The notes below the pieces were generated by a model. The model had not been told where the DNA came from. It searched no databases and saw nothing but the letters and a program-made list of their open reading frames with translations. Of a stretch of 64,000 nucleotides of DNA, positions 1-10,142 are shown one piece after another (position 1 is the first letter of the stretch; the number at the start of each line of letters is the position of its first letter). This DNA is from Nosema muscidifuracis. Taxonomy: Eukaryota > Microsporidia > Nosematidae. Both the position numbers and the translations under genes were made by a program. The stretch lies in assembly GCA_028335825.1 (NCBI GenBank), contig JAIOKI010000005.1, positions 186,001 to 250,000 of the forward strand. Reading direction: 5' to 3'.

Positions 1-605
1 TTAGGAGAACTTCCTTTAGAATTAAATTCTACTGTTTTATACTTCTCTATTGTATCTTGAAGATTCTTCTGATTAAATTTATCATTAACAGATCTCTCAT
101 AATAAACTATTTGATTATCTTTCGTTCCATAGAAATTTTTTATTTTAGAGTTGGATACATTTTCATGCAAGAAAAATGTTATTAAATTATTATTCATTCT
201 ATGAGTATCAAACAAATTATTTAAATCAAAATTTGTATAATGATTAGCATACATCACAAGCATATCTTTAAGATCATAATTTATATCATTAAAATATCTA
301 AGAACATCACCTAAAGAACTTTCTCCTGACCAAGATATCCAATTAATTTTTTTAGTATAAAACATGGAAACATGTTCAATTATTTTATCAATAAATTCAC
401 CGCATAAAATTATGTTAGTAAGGGATCTGTTAATAAGTGACTTCAAAATAAAATCTATCATTGGAATATTAGCTACTGGGAATAGAGCAAGGTTATCTTT
501 TTTAAGGGTCATTTCTGAAGGAATCTGTTTAGTTTGGTAATAGTCACATACAAGGAGTACAATGTTATTGTTGTTACGTATAAAATTTCTGATTTTTTGG
601 ACCAT
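1..605 (-). CDS. GCD6: Translation initiation factor eIF2B epsilon subunit, N-terminal part (runs off window)
   Basis: Open frame from an ATG at 605 to the left edge with no stop, so the gene is cut by the window. It would be the catalytic epsilon subunit of eIF2B, the cytosolic GDP/GTP exchange factor for eIF2. The visible part is the nucleotidyltransferase-like domain: LFPVANIPMIDF matches the PLANVALIDY segment of the family, and SLGDVLRYF matches the conserved SLGDVLRD. The end of the visible part is less alike. A run of C bases lies just upstream of the ATG on the coding strand, fitting the microsporidian start signal. The catalytic C-terminal W2/HEAT domain is outside the window. The gamma subunit shares this fold, but SLGDVLR favours epsilon. 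Confidence 0.72.
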   Translation of the reverse strand, partial: MVQKIRNFIRNNNNIVLLVCDYYQTKQIPSEMTLKKDNLALFPVANIPMIDFILKSLINRSLTNIILCGEFIDKIIEHVSMFYTKKINWISWSGESSLGDVLRYFNDINYDLKDMLVMYANHYTNFDLNNLFDTHRMNNNLITFFLHENVSNSKIKNFYGTKDNQIVYYERSVNDKFNQKNLQDTIEKYKTVEFNSKGSSP

Positions 606-934
606 TTAAATTTTAGGGGGGCAGAAAATATTAAAAAAAAGATGTAGGAAAAATCTTAAAAAATGTACGAATCAAAAATATTATTTGTTTGTTGTTTATC
701 AAATGTTTTAAAAAAAAATATATTGGTATTATTTTTAGAAATACATATTATATATTCTTATATTAATAAAGTTTAATATATATGAAATTAATTAAAAAAG
801 TGACATGATGAAAAATGGAGGGAAAATTATATTCCATAAATAGATTTATTTTTATAGTTAGGATAATTTAAGTTAAAAGTTATTTATTTATTAAATATAG
901 ATTAAGTCATTTCATAAAAATAATAATTTAAAAG

Positions 935-1100
935 AATATTATTTTTATGTATATATGAATAGGATAATTTTTTTATGTATAAAATAATATATTTATAGAT
1001 TAATATTATTTTTATGTATAGAAGAATAGGATAATTTTTTTATGTATAAAATAATATATTTATAGATTAATATTATTTTTATGTATAGAATAATATAATC
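935..1100. repeat. 67-bp tandem repeat in the 606-1240 gap
   Basis: The gap between eIF2B epsilon and the MYST gene is a shared divergent upstream region. A unit of about 67 bp starting AATATTATTTTTATGTAT occurs twice (about 935-1001 and 1002-1068), followed by a broken third copy. Nothing else is recognised in the gap. Confidence 0.7.
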
Positions 1101-1240
1101 TATTTATGTAAAAAATTTATATTCATTTATTATAATACAATATTCAAAATTTATGCAATAATAATTTATGTATAATAATTTATATTTATTTATAGAATGA
1201 TAAATTTTATAAAGATATTTTTTCAATTTTTTATCCTTCA

Positions 1241-2359
1241 ATGGATCCAAGTGAAATAAAAATTGGATATAAACTCTTTGTAGAAAAATTATCACCAGAA
1301 AAAGTAAGACGTAAAGCTGAAATATTAGGAATTCGTAAATCAAATGAAATATTAGAATTTTATGTTCATTATATAGATTTAAATAGAAGACTTGATGAAT
1401 GGATTCCTTACACTTATCTTTCATTAGAAGATATTTCTACTATAGAAATTCCAAAGAAAAAAAAGAAAACTGAAGAAATTAAAAAGACAACAGAAGTTTC
1501 AAATAGCATGGATGATGATAAAGAATCTAACAAGATTGATACTAAAGATGAAGAATACAAATTAAAGAATATAAAAAAGATTCAATTTGGAAAATATTTA
1601 GTAGAGCCATGGTATTTCTCTCCATATCCAAAATGGATAACTGATTCAGATATTGTATATATTTGTGAGTACTGTTTAAATTATTTTAATAATGAGGATA
1701 TATTTAAGGATCATTCTTATTCTTGTAATATGTTTCATCCTCCAGGTCGAGAGATTTATAGAAATAATGGAATAAGTTTTTTTGAGATGGATGGATACAC
1801 AGAACAAAAGTATTGTAGAAATTTAGCTTTATTATCTAAATTATTCTTAGATCATAAATCATTATATTACGATATTGATGTATTCTTATTTTATGTCTTA
1901 TGTAGAGTAAATGAAGAAGGATTTTCTGTAGTAGGATATTTTTCTAAAGAGAAAATATCTGAACAAGGATATAACTTAGCATGTATACTTACTCTACCCT
2001 TTGAACAAAGAAAAGGATATGGAAGAATCTTAATGGATTTTTCTTATATGCTAAGTAAGAAAGATAATTTAATAAGTGGACCTGAGAAGCCTTTAAGTGA
2101 TTTGGGTTTACTAAGTTATAGAGCATATTGGTTGGATGTTATTATAGAATACTTAATAGATCATTCTAATCCAAGTATAGATGAAATATCTAAAGATACT
2201 CATATAACAGTAGAAGATATAATAAGTACACTTAATTATTATAATGTACTCAAGTTATATAAAGGAAAATTTGTGTATGCATTGTCAGAAGATTTAAAAT
2301 ATAAAGCTAGGAGGTTTAAAAACAAAAGATTGGACGATAAATATTTGAGATATATTTAG
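1241..2359 (+). CDS. ESA1: MYST-family histone acetyltransferase (ESA1/Tip60 type)
   Basis: Catalytic subunit of a NuA4-like complex that acetylates histone H4/H2A tails in the nucleus. Residues 5-60 form the chromo-barrel (tudor-knot), ending LDEWIPYTYL. A lysine-rich linker follows (PKKKKK, 71-76). The MYST domain begins near 113 with the C2HC zinc finger C142, C145, H158, C162. The acetyl-CoA loop is QRKGYGRILMDFSY (256-269). Both catalytic residues expected from yeast Esa1 are present: Cys248 in NLACILT and Glu282 in GPEKPLSDLGLLSYRAYW. At 372 aa it is shorter than yeast Esa1 (445 aa), mainly in the linker. It starts at ATCCTTCA-ATG. A PHD scaffold protein that could partner a MYST enzyme lies at 33699-34691. 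Confidence 0.9.
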   Translation: MDPSEIKIGYKLFVEKLSPEKVRRKAEILGIRKSNEILEFYVHYIDLNRRLDEWIPYTYLSLEDISTIEIPKKKKKTEEIKKTTEVSNSMDDDKESNKIDTKDEEYKLKNIKKIQFGKYLVEPWYFSPYPKWITDSDIVYICEYCLNYFNNEDIFKDHSYSCNMFHPPGREIYRNNGISFFEMDGYTEQKYCRNLALLSKLFLDHKSLYYDIDVFLFYVLCRVNEEGFSVVGYFSKEKISEQGYNLACILTLPFEQRKGYGRILMDFSYMLSKKDNLISGPEKPLSDLGLLSYRAYWLDVIIEYLIDHSNPSIDEISKDTHITVEDIISTLNYYNVLKLYKGKFVYALSEDLKYKARRFKNKRLDDKYLRYI

Positions 2360-2605
2360 TTGTAAAATACAAACAAAATAAAAATAATTTATTTAAATAT
2401 TTTAAAAGTGCATAAAAATTAATAATTATTTAAAAATAAGATATTATTTATTAGATAAGATATATATTTTATCTATTGAAATATAATAAATATATATAAG
2501 TAGATAAGTAGACAAAATATATATAAGTAAATAGAATTATATATCTTATCAATTAATATATATATCAATAGATAAAATATTATTTTTTACTGTTAAACCC
2601 TTTAC

Positions 2606-5047
2606 ATGTCTAAGAAGAAAGAAAAATTGCTAAATAAGTATTTAGATAAGAAAAGAAAGCAGAGAAAAAGAGATGACTTGCTTGCACAAATAGCAGAAAT
2701 AGAAAAAGAAAGAGAAACTAAAAAAAAGTGTATGAAAAATATTGAGAATAAAAATAATTTGGAAGTTATCGATGGAAATCTTGATGAATTAAAAAATAAT
2801 TTTGATAATGAATATAAGAATAATATCAATGAAGATATTAACAATATAAATAATGAGGAATTAAAAAATGATTTTGATAATGAATATAAGAATGATGAGA
2901 TAAAGAATAATATCAATGAAGATATTAACAATATAAATAATGAGGAATTAAAAAATATAAATAATAAGATTAATAAGAATAATGAAACAACTAGTTATAT
3001 TAACAATAGTAAAAATGATGAAACAATAAGTTATATTAATAATAACTTTGATAACGAATTAAAGAGTGATATTTATGAAAATACAAATGATGAATCGAAT
3101 CACGCACTTAAACTTCTTTTTAAGATATCAGAACTTTCTTCAGAAGATAAAAGAGACACAAGCAATGAAGATTTAAATTTAGAAGACTTTTTAGGAGAAA
3201 ATAAGGAATGGAAAAATGTTGAATGTCCTTTTAGATCAGAAGAAATACAGGAATTTAGAAAATCTTTACCAATATTTTACGAACAAAATGAAATTATATC
3301 AAAAATAAGAAATAATACTATAACATCTATAAGAGGAGAAACAGGATGTGGTAAAACTACTCAGATACCTCAATTTCTTTATGAATCAGGATTTGCTATA
3401 GATAAAATTATAGGAATAACTCAACCAAGACGTATTTCTACATTAGGTATATCCCATAGAATTAATATAGAAATGGGGGAGAAGAAATGTGGTTATCATA
3501 TAAGATACGATTCTAACGTATCTACTGACACTAAAATAAAAATTATGACTGATGGTATTCTTCTTAAAGAAATTCAATCAGATTTTCTTCTATCTAAATA
3601 TTCAGTAATAATTTTAGATGAAATTCATGAAAGAAGTGCTAATATGGATATTTTAATTTCTCTTTTATCTCGTATAGTAAAAATAAGAAAATCTAGAGAT
3701 AATGAATTAAAATTAGTATTGATGAGTGCTTCTTCTATGAATAAAGAACTTAATAAGTTCTTTGATAAAATTAGATATATAGATATTCCTTCTAATACTC
3801 ATAAAGTTTCAATATTTTATGAAGATAAAGACCCACTCGATTACGTCAATGCATCTTATGATAGAATTTCAAAGATTTTAAAAAATAAAAGAGATGATAA
3901 AAATAATTCTATACTAGTATTTTTACCTAGTAAAAATGATATATACAAATTAATATCTAAATTATCAGAAAGATATATTGATTGTACAATTTTACCTTTA
4001 CACTCTTCATTATCTAAAAATGATCAGAATCTTATTTATAAAGAATATAACCAAAGAAAAATTATAGTATCAACTAATATATCAGAAACTAGTATAACAA
4101 TTCCAGATATATTTTATGTAATAGATACAGGATTAGTGAAAAATAAATATGTAGATAATATGAATACTATAGAATATTCAATAGATTACATATCAAAATC
4201 AAGTGCATTACAAAGATCAGGAAGAGCAGGTCGTACTGGACCAGGAATATGTTATAGATTGTATACAGGTCAAACTTATAATAAATTTGATGAACTTGAT
4301 ACACCAAAAATACTTTATGAACCACTTGATGAAATTATTCTAAATTTGATATCTCTTGGTATAGAAAATATATATAAATTTCCATTTGTAAACAAACCAA
4401 ATGATAGTTTAATTAAGAAATCTATTAATGAACTTAAAAGATTAGGAATTATAAATACAGATTTAAAACTTACAAAACTAGGTAATTGTATTAGACAATT
4501 ACCTATGTCACCAAGAATTTCAAAAATATTATGTGTACCAAATACTTCTTATATTCTACCTGAGCTTATAGACTTAGTCAGTCTTATGTCAGTAGATATA
4601 GAAATCAATCGTAATACATCTAATAAGAATTATTATACATCAGAAAAAAGTGACTTACTAGTTATATTAAAAATATTTAGAGATTTTATTAAAGATAAAA
4701 ACAAGAAAGAATTTTGTCAAAGAATGTCAATAAATTTATCAACATTTACAGAAGTACAGAAAATACGAAATTATATTTTACAAAAGTTTAAGATAAATCC
4801 AGGATCAGAAAATATTTTATCAAAAGATATTAAAGATTCTATTAGAAAAGTTTTATACAATATTTATTTGGATCGTATAGCTATGCCTTATGATACATCT
4901 TATTGGTATAAAAATAGAGCAGTGTTTTTATCAAATAATTCTGTAGAAGTAGATGGCGAATATTTAATTTTTGAATATTTGGTTAAAGGTACTAAGAAAG
5001 TGTATATGAAAAATATTACTGTGATAGATTCTCAATGGTTTTCTTAA
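2606..5047 (+). CDS. ECM16: DEAH-box RNA helicase, DHR1/ECM16 (DHX37)-like
   Basis: RNA helicase of the DEAH/RHA family. The closest match I recognise is Dhr1/Ecm16, which works on the U3 snoRNP in 18S rRNA maturation in the nucleolus. Motif I is GETGCGKT (244-251), motif II DEIH (338-341) instead of DEAH, motif III SAS instead of SAT, then NISETSITIP and QRSGRAGRTGPG. The stretch LLKEIQSDFLLSKYSVIILDE and the following LSRIV match DHX37 better than PRP2/16/22/43. The usual C-terminal OB-fold region is present but short. The N-terminal ~210 residues are asparagine/lysine-rich and contain an internal duplication around NNINEDINNINNEELKN. CCC lies 6 nt upstream of the ATG. It ends 10 bp from the convergent SPB4 gene. 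A PRP-type spliceosomal helicase is the main alternative. Confidence 0.75.
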   Translation: MSKKKEKLLNKYLDKKRKQRKRDDLLAQIAEIEKERETKKKCMKNIENKNNLEVIDGNLDELKNNFDNEYKNNINEDINNINNEELKNDFDNEYKNDEIKNNINEDINNINNEELKNINNKINKNNETTSYINNSKNDETISYINNNFDNELKSDIYENTNDESNHALKLLFKISELSSEDKRDTSNEDLNLEDFLGENKEWKNVECPFRSEEIQEFRKSLPIFYEQNEIISKIRNNTITSIRGETGCGKTTQIPQFLYESGFAIDKIIGITQPRRISTLGISHRINIEMGEKKCGYHIRYDSNVSTDTKIKIMTDGILLKEIQSDFLLSKYSVIILDEIHERSANMDILISLLSRIVKIRKSRDNELKLVLMSASSMNKELNKFFDKIRYIDIPSNTHKVSIFYEDKDPLDYVNASYDRISKILKNKRDDKNNSILVFLPSKNDIYKLISKLSERYIDCTILPLHSSLSKNDQNLIYKEYNQRKIIVSTNISETSITIPDIFYVIDTGLVKNKYVDNMNTIEYSIDYISKSSALQRSGRAGRTGPGICYRLYTGQTYNKFDELDTPKILYEPLDEIILNLISLGIENIYKFPFVNKPNDSLIKKSINELKRLGIINTDLKLTKLGNCIRQLPMSPRISKILCVPNTSYILPELIDLVSLMSVDIEINRNTSNKNYYTSEKSDLLVILKIFRDFIKDKNKKEFCQRMSINLSTFTEVQKIRNYILQKFKINPGSENILSKDIKDSIRKVLYNIYLDRIAMPYDTSYWYKNRAVFLSNNSVEVDGEYLIFEYLVKGTKKVYMKNITVIDSQWFS

Positions 5048-5057
5048 AATAAAATAT

Positions 5058-6614
5058 TTAATTCTTACGATTTAATTTTTTTTTCTTTTTAGGAATTTTT
5101 TTATCATTCGCTTCTCGTGGAAAATTCTTAAATTCTACATTTCTTAATTCAGTCATTCCAGGTATTTTCTTAAGCATATATAAATCTACAAGATTATCAT
5201 AATTTAGTGTTGTATAATCAAGTATGTAAGTAAGTGAATGTTCTTTGTATGACCTAAAATATGATACAAAAGCTCTGACTGATAAATCATATAGAGTATC
5301 ATCCATAATATTTTTTAAATGTTTATTATCTATTTTATCATCTAATTGTTGATCATTTATTTTATTTTTCTTATCATCTATTTCATTTTTATTATCTGAT
5401 TGTTGATCATCTATTTTATTATCTATTTTATCATCATCTATTTCATTTTTCTTATTATTTATTTTATTTTTATCATCTAATATTTTATTTTCATCACCTA
5501 TGTTATTTTTATTATATTTCTCTATTTTAAGTTCCTTAATTTTCAAATAATCTAAATAAGTCTTTTCATTAGGCATGACATACAAAATTGAATTTCCTTT
5601 TTCACCATTTCTTGCTGTTCTTCCACTTCTATGAATAATATTATTATAATCATTAGGTATATCAAAATGTATTACTAAATCAATATTCTTAAAATCAATT
5701 CCTCTTGCTGCTATATCTGTACAAAGAAGAATATCTCCTTTTTCGTAAAATCCTTTATAAACTTCATTTCTATCTTCTTGTTTCATTTTTCTATGTATTT
5801 TGTAAATATTAATTATCTTTTCTTCAAAATACTTAATTAAAAATGAATAAAAAAAATCTACTTGATTACAAGTAGAAAAAAAAACAATACTTTTCTTATT
5901 CTTCACTAGATCAAGTGTATATAATAATTTCTCATTAGATTCTATCATAATATAATTAATACAAAGATTACAAGGTATTTCCTTTCCCTCACTCTTAACA
6001 AATACAGGATTCTTAAGAATAGACTTAGATAAATTCTTAATTTCATCATTAATAGTAGCTGAAAAAAGTCCACAAGATTTTGTTTTAGGAAGAAGAGATA
6101 CAATATCAAGAACTTTATCTTTAAACCCTAAGCTAATAAGTCTATCGGCTTCATCTAGTATAAGATAAGATATTCTACTAAATAATTGACTATTAGGTTT
6201 AATAACTTCTAATAATCTACCAGGAGTACCTACTACTATCTTTATATCAGAATTAATTTCTTTAAGATCTTCTTCTATAGATATACCTCCTATAAAACAT
6301 TTACACTTAATTTTAAATAAATCGAATACTTCTGTAATTTGAATAGCAAGTTCTCTAGTAGGTGAGATTACAAGACTAACTGTGTTATTTTTGTAATACG
6401 AAGGATTTTTAAAATAATTATGTAAAATTGGTAAGACAAATGATAGAGTTTTACCAGTACCAGTCTGTGATTGAACTATAATATCTTTACTATTGAGCAT
6501 GTGTGGGATTGTTTTGTATTGAATGTCTGTCATTTCAATGTATCCATTTGATTTTAGAATTTCTTTTATTTTTTGGTTTAATGCAGAATTTTTAAAATTT
6601 AATAATTTATTCAT
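5058..6614 (-). CDS. SPB4: DEAD-box RNA helicase SPB4 (DDX55)
   Basis: ATP-dependent RNA helicase for 60S subunit assembly in the nucleolus. Q motif, then motif I SQTGTGKT (49-56), PTRELA (85-90), TPGR, DEAD (154-157), SAT (185-187), ARGIDF and HRSGRTARNG. The C-terminal extension AFVSYFRSYKEH followed by LKKIPGMTELRN is diagnostic of the SPB4/DDX55 group rather than HAS1 or DBP4. A low-complexity insert of D, K, N and I residues (roughly 375-440) separates the helicase core from this extension. The end is basic (KKKKK). CCCC precedes the ATG by 2 nt. Confidence 0.85.
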   Translation of the reverse strand: MNKLLNFKNSALNQKIKEILKSNGYIEMTDIQYKTIPHMLNSKDIIVQSQTGTGKTLSFVLPILHNYFKNPSYYKNNTVSLVISPTRELAIQITEVFDLFKIKCKCFIGGISIEEDLKEINSDIKIVVGTPGRLLEVIKPNSQLFSRISYLILDEADRLISLGFKDKVLDIVSLLPKTKSCGLFSATINDEIKNLSKSILKNPVFVKSEGKEIPCNLCINYIMIESNEKLLYTLDLVKNKKSIVFFSTCNQVDFFYSFLIKYFEEKIINIYKIHRKMKQEDRNEVYKGFYEKGDILLCTDIAARGIDFKNIDLVIHFDIPNDYNNIIHRSGRTARNGEKGNSILYVMPNEKTYLDYLKIKELKIEKYNKNNIGDENKILDDKNKINNKKNEIDDDKIDNKIDDQQSDNKNEIDDKKNKINDQQLDDKIDNKHLKNIMDDTLYDLSVRAFVSYFRSYKEHSLTYILDYTTLNYDNLVDLYMLKKIPGMTELRNVEFKNFPREANDKKIPKKKKKLNRKN

Positions 6615-6732
6615 GCGGGGATGAAAATATAAATTAAGAAAAAATATCTTTATTTGATAATAAAGAAAAGTCTGTTAGATAAAATAAATATTTATTAGTA
6701 ATATAAATTATATCAACTAAACTTTCTAATAA

Positions 6733-6815
6733 ATACCTTTAATAATTTAAAATACTCAAACATTATCAAAGCAACGAGTATTAGCTCCACTTTAAAAACA
6801 TGTCTTTCAGACTAA
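6733..6815. repeat. Dispersed repeat, copy A
   Basis: The 300-bp gap upstream of SPB4 contains a sequence with the core TACTCAAACATTATCAAAGC followed by AACGAGTATTAGCTCCA. A close copy is at 44745-44835 and a weaker one at 44205-44275. There is no coding potential. The family is unidentified. Confidence 0.65.
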
Positions 6816-6914
6816 ACTTTCTAAATTAATAATAAAATAATTTTTATATTAATAACAGATATTATATAACAATTAAAGTACTCTACACATTCATAATAAT
6901 ATTTTTATTAGATA

Positions 6915-8651
6915 TTAATCTTTAGTAGTTTTAAATATATTTTTATCTACGTATACCACTGAATCTATTTTAGTATAATCTACTACCATTGAATTGTCTA
7001 CAGAATCTTCTTTTCCTTTAGAATATAAGAATGAAGAACTCACTGCAGTATTTATTACACTCTTTGGAGATGTAGAATGTTTAAGGGAAGATTCTTTTGA
7101 AGAAGTCTCTTTCAAAGAAGGATTGAATAAAGGACTATCTGCATTTATATCGTAGATCACACATTCTTCTTTATCAGCGAAGAGAAGAGAAGCAAATCTA
7201 TTCTGATTTACAGAAGGAGAAAGTTTTTCTTTATTGTTAGATATTTTTTGATAATCTTCTATAATTTTAATATTTTCTTCTTCATCTTTTTTAAAATTAT
7301 TTTCTTTATTCTTGTCAATATTATTTTCTTTAACTTTGTCTATATTATTTTCTTCCTTCTCAATGATATTAACTTCTTTCATGATATTATTTTCATCATT
7401 CTTTTCTTCTTCTTCTTTAAAAAGATTATTTTCATCTTCTTTGATATTCTTTTCTTCTTTAATATTCTTTTCTTCACCATCTTTATCATTCTTTTCTTCT
7501 TTAATATTTTTTTCTTCAACATCTTTCATATTTTTCTCTTCATCTTCCATATTGTTCTCCTCATCTTCCTTTTCAGATTTCATTATAGTATATTCATATT
7601 TCAAATCTGCTTGACTATCTTCTACTAAAGATAAATTAGATAAATGTTCTCCAACTTCTTCATATTCCTTAATTAAATCTTCAGTCTCATATTCTTTATT
7701 TACATTTTCAACTTTTTCTTTATTATTCTCTTCTAATATATTCCCATATATATTTCTATACTTAGATAAATATTTATCCAATTTCTTTGGTGTGAGATCA
7801 TCTTGTATATCTTTTTTCTCCTTAATAAATTTAATAAGAGGTTTATCTTTCTTAATTACACCTTTATAACTATTTATAGATTTAACTTGTTTCTCTAATT
7901 CCAATATTTTATTACAAGCATTTTCTTCTAATTTATTTTCATAATTTTTTTCTATCTTAGGAATCTTCTTAAAAGGAGAATGTTTTATAAGATCTGGTAC
8001 TTTAGAAATTTCAATATTCTTTTTTAAAATATTTTCTACCATCTTTTTATCTTTATTGATAATATTCTCATTAATTTTATTATCTTTCTCAACATTATTC
8101 TTCTTATTCCAAGATTTACAAAGATTTCTTATTTCTATAAACTGGTCATTTTTTCCTTTCTCAATTATTTTCTCACATTTAACATTTTCTTTACTTGCTA
8201 ATATTCCTTTAATAACTGCTAATCTAATATTCTTATTAGTAGATTCATAATACTCACTAAATATCTTAATGAATGGTCCTATATCAATATATTGACATAT
8301 ATGTACCAAAGTATCATGTCCACGTATACATACAATCTTATTACTTCTTCCACATATCTTAAGCACAGCATTTATTAAAATATTTAAATTTGAAAATTTT
8401 CCTTTAGAAATATCAAAAAGAGTACGAAGTAATCCAAGAGATGTACCAGATAATTTTGATCTTTCACTTAAAATTGATCTTACAAGAAGATCACTACATT
8501 TAGTCATGAACAATGTACATTCATCTACTGTTTTAAGATCTTCATTTAGTTTTGTAAATATTCTGTCTATTTTTGACCAAGTGACTTCATCTTCTTTTTG
8601 TTTATGCAGTATTGTACAATCTTTTATGTATTCAGTAATTGATGAAGACAT
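6915..8651 (-). CDS. TOG/CLASP-like microtubule-associated protein
   Basis: Residues 1 to about 185 look like one CLASP-type TOG (HEAT repeat) domain: SERSKLSGTSLGLLRTLFD, then KICGRSNKIVCIRGHDTLVH and NIRLAVIKGILAS. In yeast Stu1 and animal CLASP such domains bind tubulin and steady spindle microtubules. Residues 185-340 are basic. Residues 350-470 are an extremely acidic, repetitive E/K/D/N tract (EEKNIKEEKN type). The C-terminal end has serine-rich stretches with SPK. At 578 aa it has one TOG domain, whereas Stu1 has more and about 1500 aa. CCC lies 3 nt upstream of the ATG. The assignment rests on the N-terminal domain only; a generic HEAT-repeat protein is possible. Confidence 0.5.
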   Translation of the reverse strand: MSSSITEYIKDCTILHKQKEDEVTWSKIDRIFTKLNEDLKTVDECTLFMTKCSDLLVRSILSERSKLSGTSLGLLRTLFDISKGKFSNLNILINAVLKICGRSNKIVCIRGHDTLVHICQYIDIGPFIKIFSEYYESTNKNIRLAVIKGILASKENVKCEKIIEKGKNDQFIEIRNLCKSWNKKNNVEKDNKINENIINKDKKMVENILKKNIEISKVPDLIKHSPFKKIPKIEKNYENKLEENACNKILELEKQVKSINSYKGVIKKDKPLIKFIKEKKDIQDDLTPKKLDKYLSKYRNIYGNILEENNKEKVENVNKEYETEDLIKEYEEVGEHLSNLSLVEDSQADLKYEYTIMKSEKEDEENNMEDEEKNMKDVEEKNIKEEKNDKDGEEKNIKEEKNIKEDENNLFKEEEEKNDENNIMKEVNIIEKEENNIDKVKENNIDKNKENNFKKDEEENIKIIEDYQKISNNKEKLSPSVNQNRFASLLFADKEECVIYDINADSPLFNPSLKETSSKESSLKHSTSPKSVINTAVSSSFLYSKGKEDSVDNSMVVDYTKIDSVVYVDKNIFKTTKD

Positions 8652-9671
8652 TTAGGGATGGATAGAAAAAAAATAAATTTTTAGAAATCTAAAACAAGTT
8701 AGAGAGATAATCAATGAGGAAGATAGAAAGGAATAGATTAGAAGATAGAAGAACGAGTAGAAAATTAATATGAAAAGAAATAGAATAGAATAGAATAGAC
8801 AAGACAAGACATAAAATTATAAGAAAGGAATGGAAGATGAATATGTCTAAAAAATAGAAGATAATTATGACTAAAGAAAAGAAGATAGAAAAGATAGAAG
8901 AAAGGATTTTGATAAAGTTGTGTCTAAAATTGCTGATCTACTTTTTTTACATTTCTTGATTTATGCTATATTTCTAATGTTTGTTTATATTAATTCAATT
9001 TTTTATTAGAAAAAATATAATAATTAAAGAAAAGTTTTCTTTTTAAATTATTTCTCTAATACTTCTAATTAACTAATATAGTGAGTTGTATAATCTTTTT
9101 TGAAGTACAATATATTTTATTTGAAAAATTCTTCTATGTTATTTTAAGTATTCTTGATTGTATTTAAATCTTTTCTATGTATTTGTAAATTAATTATTTT
9201 TTTTATAAAATTACGATTCGCATTTTTATTTATGCCTGTTATAATTTTATAGAAAAGTAGAACACTATTAGTAAAACTATAAAATAAAAAATTTAATTCT
9301 TTTCTTTTTCACTGGTTTACAAATGTGAGTTTATTTAACAAATGTTAAATATTATACATTAAATCTAGTGAATATTCATTTATTAAATATTATACATTAA
9401 ATCTAGTGATTATTCATTGTAGATTAATTTCATCTGTTATAAAGAAAAATTATTAAAATAAATCAATCATACTAAAAAAATATATTAAATTAATATTTTA
9501 TTATTCATTGCTAGAAAGTATATTTAATATAAAAAATAGATTAAATATATAAAAAAAATATTTAATTAATATATTTAATTAATGTTTTATTATTCATTGC
9601 TAGAAAGTATATTTAATATAAAGTATATTTAATAAAAAAATATATTAATATTTTATTATGAGAATAATAAA
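8652..9671. other. 1-kb gene-free gap with purine-rich tract and short repeats
   Basis: Positions 8690-8905 are strikingly purine-rich on the + strand (GAAGATAGAA, and AGAATAGAATAGAATAGAC with tandem TAGAA units) with few pyrimidine runs. Two small tandem repeats follow: a unit around AAATATTATACATTAAATCT near 9344-9420, and one containing TTCATTGCTAGAAAGTATAT near 9487-9640. No gene or RNA is recognised. It is the upstream region of the CLASP-like gene. Confidence 0.6.
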
Positions 9672-10142
9672 TCATTCTTCTCCATTAAATATCCAGAATA
9701 CTGAGTAATATACAGAAGTATCTTTAAAATATGAAATATCAAATGTTCCTATCATATGTGGAAATCCAAGTGCTAATAAATTTACAATATAAGATTTCTT
9801 CTTTAAACTATAATCTTTAGAATATAAAGATTGAGTATACAAAGAAAGATGTTCGTTAAGAAGAGCTTCATAATTATCATCAATTAATTCTTCTTTTGAA
9901 ATAAAAGGCTTCATTTTATTTCTATGTAAAAATCTGCGTAATAAAAGTTTTTTTAGATCATAATCTTGAAGTGACTCAATCTCAATAAAATATCTTAAAG
10001 TTTCTTCTATCTTTACATTAAATATTTCAAAATAAAGATCTTCATTTCCTACTTTTAGAATATATGGATCTTTAATAGTCTTATTTATATTCTTATGTGG
10101 ATCAGTGATGAGATTTGATTTAAAATGACGAATTTTATTCAA
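9672..10142 (-). pseudogene. Downstream half of an interrupted gene frame, function unknown
   Basis: This 157-codon frame has no ATG at its start. It begins with TTG directly after the TAA that ends the 10143-10550 frame, and is in the same reading frame. It reads as real protein (KKLLLRRFLHRNKMKPF; then NLLALGFPHMIGTFDI). The simplest reading is one gene of about 291 codons with one stop inside, due to a nonsense mutation, an assembly error or read-through. No family is recognised. No signal peptide or clear membrane segment is seen. Confidence 0.55.

Noticed and set aside
1104-1424. 106-codon - strand frame overlapping the MYST gene start
   Set aside because: It overlaps the conserved chromo-barrel coding sequence antisense and is made of I, Y, L and F as expected by chance.
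7248-7628. Phenylalanine/isoleucine-rich + strand frames
   Set aside because: Antisense of the acidic GAA-rich tract of the CLASP-like gene.
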